Positions 17,616 to 25,393 of a stretch of DNA of 64,000 bases are shown in pieces. The translations under genes and the position numbers were made by a program. Where the stretch lies: the NCBI RefSeq assembly GCF_021283545.2, contig NZ_CP128540.1:4871501-4935500 (forward strand), given 5' to 3'. The notes beneath the pieces were generated by a model, which did no database searches, had not been told where the DNA came from, and saw only the letters and a program-made list of their open reading frames with translations. Source of the stretch: Pseudomonas alloputida (GTDB lineage: Bacteria; Pseudomonadota; Gammaproteobacteria; Pseudomonadales; Pseudomonadaceae). Each line of letters begins with the position of its first letter. The stretch's first letter is position 1.

Positions 17616-17637
17616 GGGCTGTCGACGTTGACAGCCC
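17616..17637 (-). ncRNA. ANTAR-type antitermination hairpin in the nasA leader
   Basis: GGGCTGTC and GACAGCCC form a perfect 8-bp stem around the hexaloop AACGTC, with A at position 1 and G at position 4. This is the loop signature recognised by ANTAR antiterminators. It starts about five bases after the predicted transcription start. The nirB leader carries the same kind of loop (AACGGC), which supports shared control by a NasT-type protein. Confidence 0.72.
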
Positions 17638-17652
17638 GGGATGAGGTAGATC

Positions 17653-17669
17653 AGCAATTTATGGGCCAG
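17653..17669 (-). promoter_or_regulatory. Sigma-54 promoter of nasA
   Basis: The minus strand reads CTGGCCCATAAATTGCT, with GG and GC at the correct ten-base spacing. It predicts a leader of about 120 nt that contains the hexaloop hairpin and the terminator. Confidence 0.8.
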
Positions 17670-17674
17670 CTATA

Positions 17675-17778
17675 CCGGCCCTTTCGCGGGCATGCCCGCT
17701 CCCACAGGGATATCGCAAGGCCTGAGGGCGGCGCAGTACCTGTGGGAGCGGGCGTGCCCGCGAAGAGGCCTGCACAGG
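17675..17778. repeat. REP pair
   Basis: Inverted REPs (CGGCCCTTTCGCGGGCATGC from about 17676, and TGTGGGAGCGGGCGTGCCCG at 17741) directly upstream of the nasA sigma-54 promoter. Between here and the tRNA terminator (17970) I see no convincing gene. Confidence 0.85.
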
Positions 17779-17969
17779 TTACGCACCATGCGGTGGCAAC
17801 CTCATGCTCCCAGGCGCTTTGCTGGGGCAATTTCCAGCATGAGCACTGCCCTCCCATGTCCCAGGAGATGCCGGTGATCGAGGACGGGTTTGAGGTGCTG
17901 ACGCTGCGGGAAGAAGAGTGGCGCAGCTAGCCCCTTGTTGCAGGGCGTAAACGATTGCATGATGCAGAA

Positions 17970-18003
17970 ATAAAAAAAGCGACCCTAAGGTCGCTTTCTT
18001 TTT
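17970..18003 (-). terminator. Terminator of first tRNA-Val/Asp unit
   Basis: GCGACC-TTAG-GGTCGC on the minus strand, followed by a run of T residues; the copy flanked by A and T runs may work in both directions. Confidence 0.85.
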
Positions 18004-18040
18004 TACTTCCGGGTGTTCAGTGGGCCCTGGAAGTGGAATA

Positions 18041-18117
18041 TGGCGCAGCGGACGGGACTCGAACCCGCGACCCCCGGCGTGACAGGCCGGTATTCTAACC
18101 GACTGAACTACCGCTGC
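18041..18117 (-). tRNA. tRNA-Asp(GTC), copy 1
   Basis: A 77-nt cloverleaf on the minus strand with acceptor GCAGCGG/CCGCTGC, the GGTTCGAGTCC T-loop region, anticodon GTC in CCTGTCACG and an encoded CCA. It is identical to the copy at 18377. Confidence 0.97.
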
Positions 18118-18130
18118 GCTATACATCGAG

Positions 18131-18206
18131 TGGTGGGTGATGACGGGATCGAACCGCCGACCCTCTGCTTGTAAGGCAGATGCTCTCCCGGCTGAGCTAA
18201 TCACCC
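18131..18206 (-). tRNA. tRNA-Val(TAC), copy 1
   Basis: A 76-nt tRNA on the minus strand with acceptor GGGTGAT/ATCACCC, anticodon TAC in CCTTACAAG, the GGTTCGATCC T arm and an encoded CCA. It lies 13 bp before tRNA-Asp in the same transcript. Confidence 0.97.
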
Positions 18207-18227
18207 ATGTCTCTCGGTGTGGCGCGC

Positions 18228-18256
18228 ATTCTACGGGCGACTTGGCGCTCTGGCAA
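18228..18256 (-). promoter_or_regulatory. Sigma-70 promoter of tRNA unit 1
   Basis: The minus strand reads TTGCCA, 17 bp, TAGAAT, then a GC-rich discriminator (GCGCGCC), as is usual for stringently controlled stable-RNA promoters. Confidence 0.85.
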
Positions 18257-18306
18257 GCACTTATCGAAGTTTTTTCACACTTCGGTCAAACACCAAAAAT
18301 CAGGCA

Positions 18307-18337
18307 CAAAAAAAGCGACTCTAAGGTCGCTTTCTTT
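18307..18337 (-). terminator. Terminator of second tRNA-Val/Asp unit
   Basis: GCGAC-CTTAGA-GTCGC followed by a T run on the minus strand; one base differs from the unit-1 terminator. Confidence 0.85.
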
Positions 18338-18376
18338 GTTACTTCCGGGTGTTCAGTGGGCCCTGGAAGTGGAATA

Positions 18377-18453
18377 TGGCGCAGCGGACGGGACTCGAAC
18401 CCGCGACCCCCGGCGTGACAGGCCGGTATTCTAACCGACTGAACTACCGCTGC
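18377..18453 (-). tRNA. tRNA-Asp(GTC), copy 2
   Basis: A 77-nt tRNA with anticodon GTC and encoded CCA, identical to copy 1 and offset from it by 336 bp. Confidence 0.97.
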
Positions 18454-18466
18454 GCTATACATCGAG

Positions 18467-18542
18467 TGGTGGGTGATGACGGGATCGAACCGCCGACCCT
18501 CTGCTTGTAAGGCAGATGCTCTCCCGGCTGAGCTAATCACCC
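18467..18542 (-). tRNA. tRNA-Val(TAC), copy 2
   Basis: A 76-nt tRNA with anticodon TAC and encoded CCA, identical to copy 1. Confidence 0.97.
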
Positions 18543-18563
18543 ATGTCTCTCGGTGTGGCGCGC

Positions 18564-18592
18564 ATTCTACGGAGCGCCCCGCACCCTGGCAA
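18564..18592 (-). promoter_or_regulatory. Sigma-70 promoter of tRNA unit 2
   Basis: TTGCCA, 17 bp, TAGAAT on the minus strand, followed by the same GC-rich discriminator as unit 1; the 17-bp spacer sequence has diverged. Confidence 0.85.
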
Positions 18593-18759
18593 GCACTTTT
18601 TAAACTTTTTGCAAAAAAAACCTCAGACCTTTCAAAGACCTAGCGTTACCGGGCGATTCTTTCATGCATAAGCCACTGCTGGCCCTCTGACAGGGCTGGC
18701 CTGAATTCACCACTCGGAGAATAATGCCCGCCTTATGCATTAAGGAGAGATTGCCCCTC

Positions 18760-19680
18760 ATGTGGTTCAAGAACCTGCTGACCTACCGCCTGACCCAGGA
18801 AGTTCCGTTCGAGCCTGAAGCGCTGGAAGCCGCCCTGGCCAGCAAGCCGGCCCGCCCCTGCGCCAGCCAGGAGCTGACCACTTATGGTTTCGTCGCGCCG
18901 TTCGGCAAAGGCGAAGACGCTCCCCTGGTGCATGTCAGCGGCGAGTACCTGCTGATTGCCGCGCGCAAGGAAGAACGCATCCTGCCGAGCAGCGTGGTCA
19001 ACGACGCGGTCAAGGAAAAGGTCGAAGAGATCGAGACCGAGCAAATGCGCAAGGTCTATAAAAAGGAACGCGACCAGATCAAGGACGAAATCATCCAGGC
19101 GTTCCTGCCGCGTGCGTTCATCCGCCGCTCGATGATTTTCGCTGCCATTGCCCCGCGCCTGGGTGTGATCCTGGTCAACTCGGCCAGCGCCAAGCGCGCC
19201 GAAGACCTGCTGTCGACCCTGCGTGAAGTGATGGGCTCGCTGCCGGTGCGCCCGGCCACGGTGAAGATTGCGCCAGTGGCCACCATGACCGACTGGGTCA
19301 AATCGCAGCAAGCCGCCGAAGGCTTCTATGTGCTGGACGAGTGCGAACTGCGCGACACCGCCGAAGATGGCGGTATCGTGCGCTGCAAGCGCCAGGACCT
19401 GACCGGCGAAGAGATCCAGCTGCACCTGAGCACCGGCAAAGTGGTGACCCAGCTGGCCCTGGCCTGGCAAGACAAGCTGTCGTTCATCCTCGACGACAAG
19501 ATGGTCATCAAGCGCCTGAAGTTCGAAGAGCTGCTGCAGGAGCAGGCCGAGCAGGACGGTGGCGATGAGGCTGCGCAGCAGTTCGATGCCAGCTTCCAGT
19601 TGATGATGATGACCTTTGCCGAATTCCTGCCGGTGCTGTTCGAGGCGCTGGGTGGTGAAGAGATTCCGCAAGGGGTCTGA
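18760..19680 (+). CDS. rdgC: Recombination-associated protein RdgC
   Basis: A 306-residue protein starting [13 protein letters not shown] at ATG 18760, with AAGGAGA upstream. RdgC is a ring-shaped non-specific DNA-binding protein that limits RecA activity. Length and N-terminus match the family. Landmarks include [28 protein letters not shown] and [20 protein letters not shown]. The gene is monocistronic and points away from the tRNA cluster. Confidence 0.96.
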   Translation: MWFKNLLTYRLTQEVPFEPEALEAALASKPARPCASQELTTYGFVAPFGKGEDAPLVHVSGEYLLIAARKEERILPSSVVNDAVKEKVEEIETEQMRKVYKKERDQIKDEIIQAFLPRAFIRRSMIFAAIAPRLGVILVNSASAKRAEDLLSTLREVMGSLPVRPATVKIAPVATMTDWVKSQQAAEGFYVLDECELRDTAEDGGIVRCKRQDLTGEEIQLHLSTGKVVTQLALAWQDKLSFILDDKMVIKRLKFEELLQEQAEQDGGDEAAQQFDASFQLMMMTFAEFLPVLFEALGGEEIPQGV

Positions 19681-19725
19681 TTGGTATGAAATGCAGGTGC
19701 TGGCCTGAATCGTTTTCTGCCAGCA

Positions 19726-19796
19726 CCGGCCTCTTCGCGGGTAAACCCGCGCCTGCAAGTGGTAACCCCTTGCAGGCGCGGTCTTGCCCGCAAGGC
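19726..19796. repeat. REP pair (second copy divergent)
   Basis: CCGGCCTCTTCGCGGGTAAA at 19727 and a mirrored, altered copy (TGCAGGCGCGGTCTTGCCCG, then CAAGGCC) ending at 19796, between rdgC and the guanidine riboswitch. Confidence 0.8.
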
Positions 19797-19820
19797 CGCA
19801 GACAGGCACCATGGTGCCCA

Positions 19821-19891
19821 CGGTGAGGACGACCTCACGACGCACCGCGTGACCACTCCGGGGACGGCCCCATCATTCAAACGATGGAGAC
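19821..19891 (+). ncRNA. Guanidine-II (mini-ykkC) riboswitch
   Basis: Two short hairpins with ACGR loops, the hallmark of this class: GTGAGG-ACGA-CCTCAC (19823-19838) and GGGG-ACGG-CCCC (19860-19871). A third segment, CCATC (about 19870-19874), can pair with GATGG that overlaps the sugE ribosome site. Guanidine binding to the two loops should free the ribosome site. The position directly before a Gdx/SugE gene agrees with known family members. Confidence 0.88.
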
Positions 19892-19897
19892 ACACTC

Positions 19898-20215
19898 ATG
19901 TCCTGGATCATCCTGTTTTTCGCCGGCCTGTTCGAGGTCGGCTGGGCCGTCGGCCTCAAATACACCGACGGTTTCACTCGACCGCTACCCACTGTCCTTA
20001 CCGTCGGCGCCATGGTCATCAGCCTGGGCCTGCTGGGCCTGGCCATGAAGGAACTGCCGCTGGGCACCGCCTATGCCATCTGGACCGGCGTAGGCGCAGT
20101 CGGTACGGTCATCGCCGGGATCATTCTGTTCGGCGAGTCCATGGCCCTGGTGCGGCTGGTCAGTGTGGCGCTGATCGTCTGCGGCCTTGTCGGCCTGAAA
20201 GTCAGCGCCAGCTAA
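19898..20215 (+). CDS. sugE: SMR-family guanidinium exporter (Gdx/SugE)
   Basis: A 105-residue four-helix small multidrug resistance protein. The essential Glu sits in [14 protein letters not shown] (residue 13). The Gdx-type motif, with Gly-Trp-Ala after the Glu and [19 protein letters not shown], separates it from the EmrE branch. Gdx proteins exchange guanidinium for protons as antiparallel dimers in the inner membrane. The riboswitch upstream supports guanidine export rather than general quaternary-ammonium resistance. Confidence 0.93.
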   Translation: MSWIILFFAGLFEVGWAVGLKYTDGFTRPLPTVLTVGAMVISLGLLGLAMKELPLGTAYAIWTGVGAVGTVIAGIILFGESMALVRLVSVALIVCGLVGLKVSAS

Positions 20216-20218
20216 CCC

Positions 20219-22096
20219 CTATCGCAGAGGGCCGCGCAGGCGGCTGACCTGTTCGCGCAACACTTCAGGCTGCGCCGCCTCCACCGGGATGGCGGCGCCT
20301 GCCACGATGGTCACCCGCGACCACAGGCGCTTGAAGAAGCCTTTGGCCGGGTCACGGCTGAAGAAGCTACCCCACAACCCCTGCAAGGCCAGCGGAATCA
20401 CCGGTACCGGCGTTTCTTCGAGGATGCGGCTGACCCCACCCTTGAAGACATCGATTTCGCCATCGCCCGTCAGCTTGCCTTCCGGGAAGATGCACACCAG
20501 TTCACCATCCGCCAGGTATTCGGCAATGCGCGCGAAGGCCCGCTCGTACGTCGCCTGGTCTTCGTTACGCCCGGCAATCGGGATGGCACCGGCAGTGCGA
20601 AACACGAAGTTGAGCACCGGCAGGTTGTAGATCTTGTAGTACATGACAAAGCGGATCGGCCGGCGGATAGCCCCGCCCAGCAGCAACGCATCGACGAACG
20701 ACACGTGGTTGCACACCAGCAACGCTGCACCTTCGTCGGGGATGCGCTCAAGGTCTCGGTGCTGCACGCGGTACATCGAATGGCTGAGCAGCCAGATCAG
20801 GAAACGCATGGTGAACTCGGGCACGATCCTGAAGATATAGGTGTTGACCGCGATATTGAGCAGCGACACCACCAGGAAAAGCTGCGGGATGCTCAGCTTG
20901 GCCACGCCTAGCAGGATGATGGTGAGCACCGCCGACACCACCATGAACAAGGCATTGAGGATGTTGTTGGCCGCGATCACCCTGGCGCGCTCGTCCTCGG
21001 CCGTGCGGGCCTGGATCAACGCATACAGTGGTACGATGTAGAAGCCGCCGAACACACCCAGGCCAATGATCGACAGCAAGATCCACCAGGCCTGGCTCAT
21101 GCCCAGCAGTGCCAGCCAGTCGTGCGGCGCTGCTGCAGCCGGTACATCACCGGAGTGCCACCACCACAGCAGGCCGAACAGGGTCAGGCCGAACGAGCCG
21201 AACGGCACCAGGCCGATTTCCACCTTGCGTCCACTGAGCCGCTCGCACAACAGCGAGCCCAGGGCAATGCCCACCGAGAACAGGGTCAGCACCAGGGTCA
21301 CCACCGTGCCATCACCGTGCAGCCAATCCTTGGCATAGGCCGGGATCTGCGTGAGGTAGATGGCGCCGACAAACCAGAACCACGAGTTGCCGACGATCGA
21401 GCGCGACACCGCCGGCGGCTGGCCCAGGCCCATGCGCAAGATCACCCACGACTGCTTGAAGATGTTCCAGTCCAGCGGCATTTGCGGCGAGGCGGCAGCC
21501 GCCCGAGGGATCCAGCGGCTGGCGAGGTAGCCGAGTACCGCCGTGCCGACCACGCCACCGGCTACCACCGTTGCGTAGCTGTCGGCCGACATCATCATGC
21601 CCGCGCCGATGGTGCCGGCGAGGATGGCGAGGAAGGTGCCGGTTTCCACCAGCCCGTTACCGCCCACCAGCTCTTCCTCGCGCAGGGCCTGCGGCAGGAT
21701 CGAATACTTCACCGGGCCGAACAGCGCCGAGTGGGTCCCCATACCGAACAGCGCCACCAGCATCAGCGCCAGATGGTTGGTGACAAAGCCCAGTGCACCA
21801 ATCGCCATGATCACGATTTCGGCCAGTTTGATTGCCCGGATCAGCGCATCCTTGGCGAACTTCTCGCCAAACTGCCCGCCCAGCGCCGAAAACAGGAAAA
21901 ACGGCAGTATGAACAGCAAGGCACACAAGTTGACCCAGATCGATCGGTCACCATCGCCCAGGCTGAGCTTGAACAAAATCGCCAGGATCAGCGACTGCTT
22001 GAACAGGTTGTCGTTGAAGGCACCCAGCGACTGAGTGATGAAAAACGGCAGGAAACGCCGCTTGCCGAGCAAGGTGAATTGCGAAGAGTGACTCAT
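20219..22096 (-). CDS. LplT-like MFS transporter fused to PlsC acyltransferase
   Basis: A 625-residue two-domain membrane protein starting at ATG 22096 (MSHSSQFTLLGKRR); an upstream in-frame ATG at 22204 adds a non-conserved tail. Residues 1-400 are an MFS lysophospholipid-flippase-like domain (FLPFFITQSLGAFNDNLFKQ). Residues about 430-600 are a 1-acylglycerol-phosphate acyltransferase domain with the catalytic NHVSFVD motif and FPEGKLTGDGE. It probably flips and re-acylates lysophospholipids at the inner membrane. Unlike longer relatives it has no acyl-ACP synthetase domain. Confidence 0.88.
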   Translation of the reverse strand: MSHSSQFTLLGKRRFLPFFITQSLGAFNDNLFKQSLILAILFKLSLGDGDRSIWVNLCALLFILPFFLFSALGGQFGEKFAKDALIRAIKLAEIVIMAIGALGFVTNHLALMLVALFGMGTHSALFGPVKYSILPQALREEELVGGNGLVETGTFLAILAGTIGAGMMMSADSYATVVAGGVVGTAVLGYLASRWIPRAAAASPQMPLDWNIFKQSWVILRMGLGQPPAVSRSIVGNSWFWFVGAIYLTQIPAYAKDWLHGDGTVVTLVLTLFSVGIALGSLLCERLSGRKVEIGLVPFGSFGLTLFGLLWWWHSGDVPAAAAPHDWLALLGMSQAWWILLSIIGLGVFGGFYIVPLYALIQARTAEDERARVIAANNILNALFMVVSAVLTIILLGVAKLSIPQLFLVVSLLNIAVNTYIFRIVPEFTMRFLIWLLSHSMYRVQHRDLERIPDEGAALLVCNHVSFVDALLLGGAIRRPIRFVMYYKIYNLPVLNFVFRTAGAIPIAGRNEDQATYERAFARIAEYLADGELVCIFPEGKLTGDGEIDVFKGGVSRILEETPVPVIPLALQGLWGSFFSRDPAKGFFKRLWSRVTIVAGAAIPVEAAQPEVLREQVSRLRGPLR

Positions 22097-22253
22097 CGTC
22101 CTTGGTCCTGAGGGCTTTTCAATTGGAGGCTCGCCAAGCGCGCCGGGCCACAAATCTGCATGGGAAATGCGCTGGCTGGCAAGCACCGGCTCAGGCATGA
22201 CCACGCAAGCTTGCGTTCAAGGACCTGCTGGCAGTTGCAGCACTGGCGCTAGG

Positions 22254-23096
22254 TCACTCGAAACCAAACAACGCCCGCGCGGTATCCAGCAACAGTGCCT
22301 GGCGCAACTGCGCTGAACAACCCAAGGCCTCGAACTGTTCGACAGCGCTGCCGAAACTGACCTCCGACTCATGCTGGGTATGCGGCCAGTCACTGCCCCA
22401 CATCAACCGCTCTGCGCCGTAATGGGCTTCCAGCGCGCACAGCGCCTGACGGGCGAATGCCAGGTTCTCCTCCGGCGAGCCCTGCAGCCTGTAGATGCCG
22501 GACACCTTCACCCACACCTTGCCCCGACCGCTCAGGGTCAGCAGTTCGGCAAACCCCGGCTGGCCCAGGCCACGGCGGGCATCCGGGCGGCCGAAATGGT
22601 CAATCACGATGTCCAGCCCATAGGGCTGCAATGCCCGCACCAGCACTGGAATGTCCGCCACCTGACGGTGCAGTTCCACGTGCCAACCCTGCTCGCCGAT
22701 GCGCTCCAGCAGGGGCCGCCACTGCGCGCCGGTCAGGTCAGGCATGTCTTGCCCCATGAGGTTGAGGCGTACCCCCCTGACTCCCAATCGGGCCATTTCC
22801 GCCAAGGTCGCCTGCTCGACATCCCGCTCCAGCATCACCACCCCGCGCAGTTGCCCTGGCACGGTCTGCAAGGCGCTGAGCAGGTAGCGGTTGTCGGTAC
22901 CCAGGAAGCTGGGCTGGACCAGTACGCCATGGCTGAAACCATGGGCCCGCAGTTGGCCCAGGTAGTCGCCCAGCGGCGCATCGTAGTTGGGCGCATAACG
23001 CCGCTGGCTGGCCAGGTTCAGCCCACGGCTGAACACGTGGGCGTGGCTGTCGATGGCAGTCAGGTGCAAAGCGGGTGCGTCGGGCATGGTTCTCAT
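22254..23096 (-). CDS. Amidohydrolase-2 family hydrolase
   Basis: A 280-residue TIM-barrel metal hydrolase. Motifs are IDSHAHVFS (metal HxH, residues about 15-23), WHVELHRQ, IVIDHFGRPDARRGLG and WGSDWPHTQHE with the conserved Asp. The family includes 2-pyrone-4,6-dicarboxylate lactonase and related carboxylate lactonases. It follows the MFS gene by 15 bp in a GntR-controlled unit, so it probably opens a lactone or cleaves a substrate imported by that transporter. A start at ATG 23087 is also possible. Confidence 0.85.
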   Translation of the reverse strand: MRTMPDAPALHLTAIDSHAHVFSRGLNLASQRRYAPNYDAPLGDYLGQLRAHGFSHGVLVQPSFLGTDNRYLLSALQTVPGQLRGVVMLERDVEQATLAEMARLGVRGVRLNLMGQDMPDLTGAQWRPLLERIGEQGWHVELHRQVADIPVLVRALQPYGLDIVIDHFGRPDARRGLGQPGFAELLTLSGRGKVWVKVSGIYRLQGSPEENLAFARQALCALEAHYGAERLMWGSDWPHTQHESEVSFGSAVEQFEALGCSAQLRQALLLDTARALFGFE

Positions 23097-23111
23097 ACAA
23101 ACAGGTTCAGG

Positions 23112-24386
23112 TTACTTGGCGACGGCACCGGCCGTTTCCGGCGCAGGTGCAGATTCAAGGTTGCGGCCACGGGTTTCGGGCAGGCACAGGGCTGCAATCA
23201 CCGCAACGCCATAGGCGATGCCGGCATCGATGCCGATGGCACTGCCCAGCGACATCGACTCGCTCATGTGCCCGACCAGGAACGGGAACACGGCCGACAG
23301 CACGCGACCGAAGTTGTAGCAAAAGCCCACCCCGGCGCCGCGCACGTCAGCCGGGTACAGCTCATTGAAAAACGCACCCAGGCTGGCCGGGATGCCGGCG
23401 GCGAAAAAGCCCAGCGGGAAGCCGAGGAACAGCATCTGCGTATTGGTCAGCGGGAAGAACACGTAGGCCTGCACGGTCAGTACACAGCACAGGGCGAACA
23501 GCAGGATGTTCTTGCGCCTGCCAATACGGTCGATCAGCAGGCCGCTGACCACGCAGCCGCACCAGAAGGCCAGGATGATCACCGCCAGGTAACCGCCCGA
23601 GTTCAGCACCGAAAGGTTGCGCTCTGTCTTGAGGAAGGTCGGCAACCAGGTCATCACCGCGTGGTAGCCACCGTGGGCACCCAGGCCGAGCAAGCCGCCC
23701 AGCAGGGTCACACGCAGCAGTTCAGGGCGGAAGATGCCAGCCATCGACTGCAAGAAGCTGGAAGGGATGGCTTTTTCTTTCTGCAGGCGCTGGAAGCTGT
23801 CCGGCTCAGGCACGTTGCGGCGTACCCAAATGATCAGCAGCGATGGCAGCAGACCGACGAAGAACATCACCCGCCAGGCAAACTCCTGCGGCACCAGCGA
23901 GTAGATCAGCATAAACAATGCCACCGCCAGGCCCCACCCCACAGCCCAGGCACTCTGCACTGTACCCATGACCTTGCCGCGATACTTCGGGTTGATGGTT
24001 TCGGCCATCAGCACAGCGCCGGCTGCCCATTCGCCACCGATGCCAAAGCCTTGCATGGCCTTGACGAACAGCAACGGGTAGAAGCCGGTGACGAACGCCG
24101 AAAGAAAGGTGAAGAACGAAAACCAGAGAATCATCCATTGCAGGGTACGCACGCGACCATAGCGGTCGGACAGTGTGCCACCCAGCCAGCCGCCGATTGC
24201 CGAGGTCACCAGGGTCAGGCCACTGATCAGGCCGGCATCGCCCTTGGTCAGGGAGAACGCGGCGATCAGCGCGGGGATGGCCAGGCCGAACATCTGCACT
24301 TCCAGCGCATCGAGCGACCAGCCGCCGAAACAGGCCCAGAATGTCTTGCGTTCCCGTGAGGTGATCTCGCGATACCAGCTGAACAT
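23112..24386 (-). CDS. MFS transporter, carboxylate symporter type
   Basis: A 424-residue permease starting at ATG 24386, with AAGGAT upstream; the open frame extends further but is not coding there. It has twelve predicted helices, the A-loop GTLSDRYGRVRTLQW, and AMQGFGIGGEWAAGAVLMAE, typical of sialate/aromatic-acid:H+ symporters. The C-terminus is cytoplasmic and short. It lies between the GntR regulator and the amidohydrolase and should supply the latter's substrate. Confidence 0.88.
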   Translation of the reverse strand: MFSWYREITSRERKTFWACFGGWSLDALEVQMFGLAIPALIAAFSLTKGDAGLISGLTLVTSAIGGWLGGTLSDRYGRVRTLQWMILWFSFFTFLSAFVTGFYPLLFVKAMQGFGIGGEWAAGAVLMAETINPKYRGKVMGTVQSAWAVGWGLAVALFMLIYSLVPQEFAWRVMFFVGLLPSLLIIWVRRNVPEPDSFQRLQKEKAIPSSFLQSMAGIFRPELLRVTLLGGLLGLGAHGGYHAVMTWLPTFLKTERNLSVLNSGGYLAVIILAFWCGCVVSGLLIDRIGRRKNILLFALCCVLTVQAYVFFPLTNTQMLFLGFPLGFFAAGIPASLGAFFNELYPADVRGAGVGFCYNFGRVLSAVFPFLVGHMSESMSLGSAIGIDAGIAYGVAVIAALCLPETRGRNLESAPAPETAGAVAK

Positions 24387-24480
24387 GATTGTTATCCTTC
24401 TAGTCGTGGGTGTGACGGGCAGGCGAAGCCACTGCGCCGTGGCAGCACGGCGCAGACAGGTGAAGGGTGAAGCGACCGGT

Positions 24481-25212
24481 TTAACGAATGTCGATGCGGT
24501 AGCGGAAGTGCTGCGCATGGCCGCGCGAGCGGCGCCATTCCAGAGGTTTGCCGGCGTAATCGCGGGCCAGGCGCTCGATCACGACCACCGGGCTGTCGGC
24601 CGGCAGTTGCAGCAAGCGGCCATGCACCGCGTCGACCGCTTCGGCGGTCAGGGTTTCTTCGGCGTAGGCGACCACCTGACCGCACAGCGCTTCGTAGATC
24701 GGGTACAGCAGCGGGCCCTCGCTGTTCAGATCCACGTCCAGCAGCGGCTGGAAGGTTTGGCGCGGCAGCCAGATTTCTTCGGCCAGCACCGGCTGGGCGC
24801 CGAGCAGACGTGTGCGAATGATGCGGATCACTTCTGCCTCCCCTGCCAGGCCCAATGCCTCGGCCACCGCGGAAGGCGCCGGCAGCGACTCGATGGAGAG
24901 AATGCGGCTTTCCGGCACTATGCGCTCGCCATTGGCGGCCTCGAAACGGAAGAAGCGGAACAGCGACGACTGGAACTGTGGGCGGCGAATGAAGGTGCCG
25001 CGGCCCTGCTGGCGCTCCAGCACGCCTTCGGCCACCAGGACATCGACGGCCTTGCGCACGGTACCGATCGACAGGTCGAACTCGGTGGCCAAGGCTGCCT
25101 CGGTCGGGATCGCTTCCCCCGGGCGCCAGCGGTTGTTGGCAATTTGCGCAACCATGTGATCGCGCAGTTGTTGGTAGCGGGGCAGTCGAGCATCACCGGT
25201 CAATGGGTGCAT
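24481..25212 (-). CDS. GntR/HutC-family regulator
   Basis: A 243-residue regulator starting MHPLTGDARLPRYQQLRDHM at ATG 25212. The N-terminal winged HTH is IPTEAALATEFDLSIGTVRK and AVDVLVAEGVLERQQGRGTF. From about residue 85 there is a UTRA ligand domain (ESRILSIESLPAPSAVAEAL; EEIWLPRQTF; YAEETLTAEA). It is first in the unit with the MFS and amidohydrolase genes and probably represses them. An AT-rich stretch at 25231-25256 just upstream is a possible operator. Confidence 0.9.
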   Translation of the reverse strand: MHPLTGDARLPRYQQLRDHMVAQIANNRWRPGEAIPTEAALATEFDLSIGTVRKAVDVLVAEGVLERQQGRGTFIRRPQFQSSLFRFFRFEAANGERIVPESRILSIESLPAPSAVAEALGLAGEAEVIRIIRTRLLGAQPVLAEEIWLPRQTFQPLLDVDLNSEGPLLYPIYEALCGQVVAYAEETLTAEAVDAVHGRLLQLPADSPVVVIERLARDYAGKPLEWRRSRGHAQHFRYRIDIR

Positions 25213-25393
25213 GGGTCTCGCTCTCGTCTTGTTATATAAACATATATATGAATTTTTCGAGAGTATTCCCTGAGCCTGACAGGCTGTCAATCCTCCGCCT
25301 GTCGCCCTTTGGTAGGCGAAACAGCCTTGTGTCGGGAGGACCGCATGTGGCTTATGCTTGTGCTCGGCAAACCCGCACAACAAGGACGTGGCA

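Larger units (their letters stand above)
17970..18572 (-). repeat. Tandem 336-bp duplication of a tRNA-Val-Asp transcription unit
   Basis: The block from the terminator through tRNA-Asp, tRNA-Val and the -10 region is repeated with a 336-bp period. The tRNAs are identical. Differences are confined to the terminator loop side and the promoter spacer. Confidence 0.9.

Noticed and set aside
17856..17930. Short open frame MSQEMPVIEDGFEVLTLREE
   Set aside because: Only 24 codons, no ribosome site and no recognisable family. It could be a gene remnant but I cannot support it.
17970..18592. tRNA cluster as an integration site for a genomic island
   Set aside because: No integrase, no direct-repeat remnant of the tRNA 3' end at a distance, and ordinary core genes on both sides.
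22371..24359. 662-codon plus-strand open frame opposite the amidohydrolase and MFS genes
   Set aside because: Composition rich in Gln, His and Arg is the usual signature of an antisense shadow frame.
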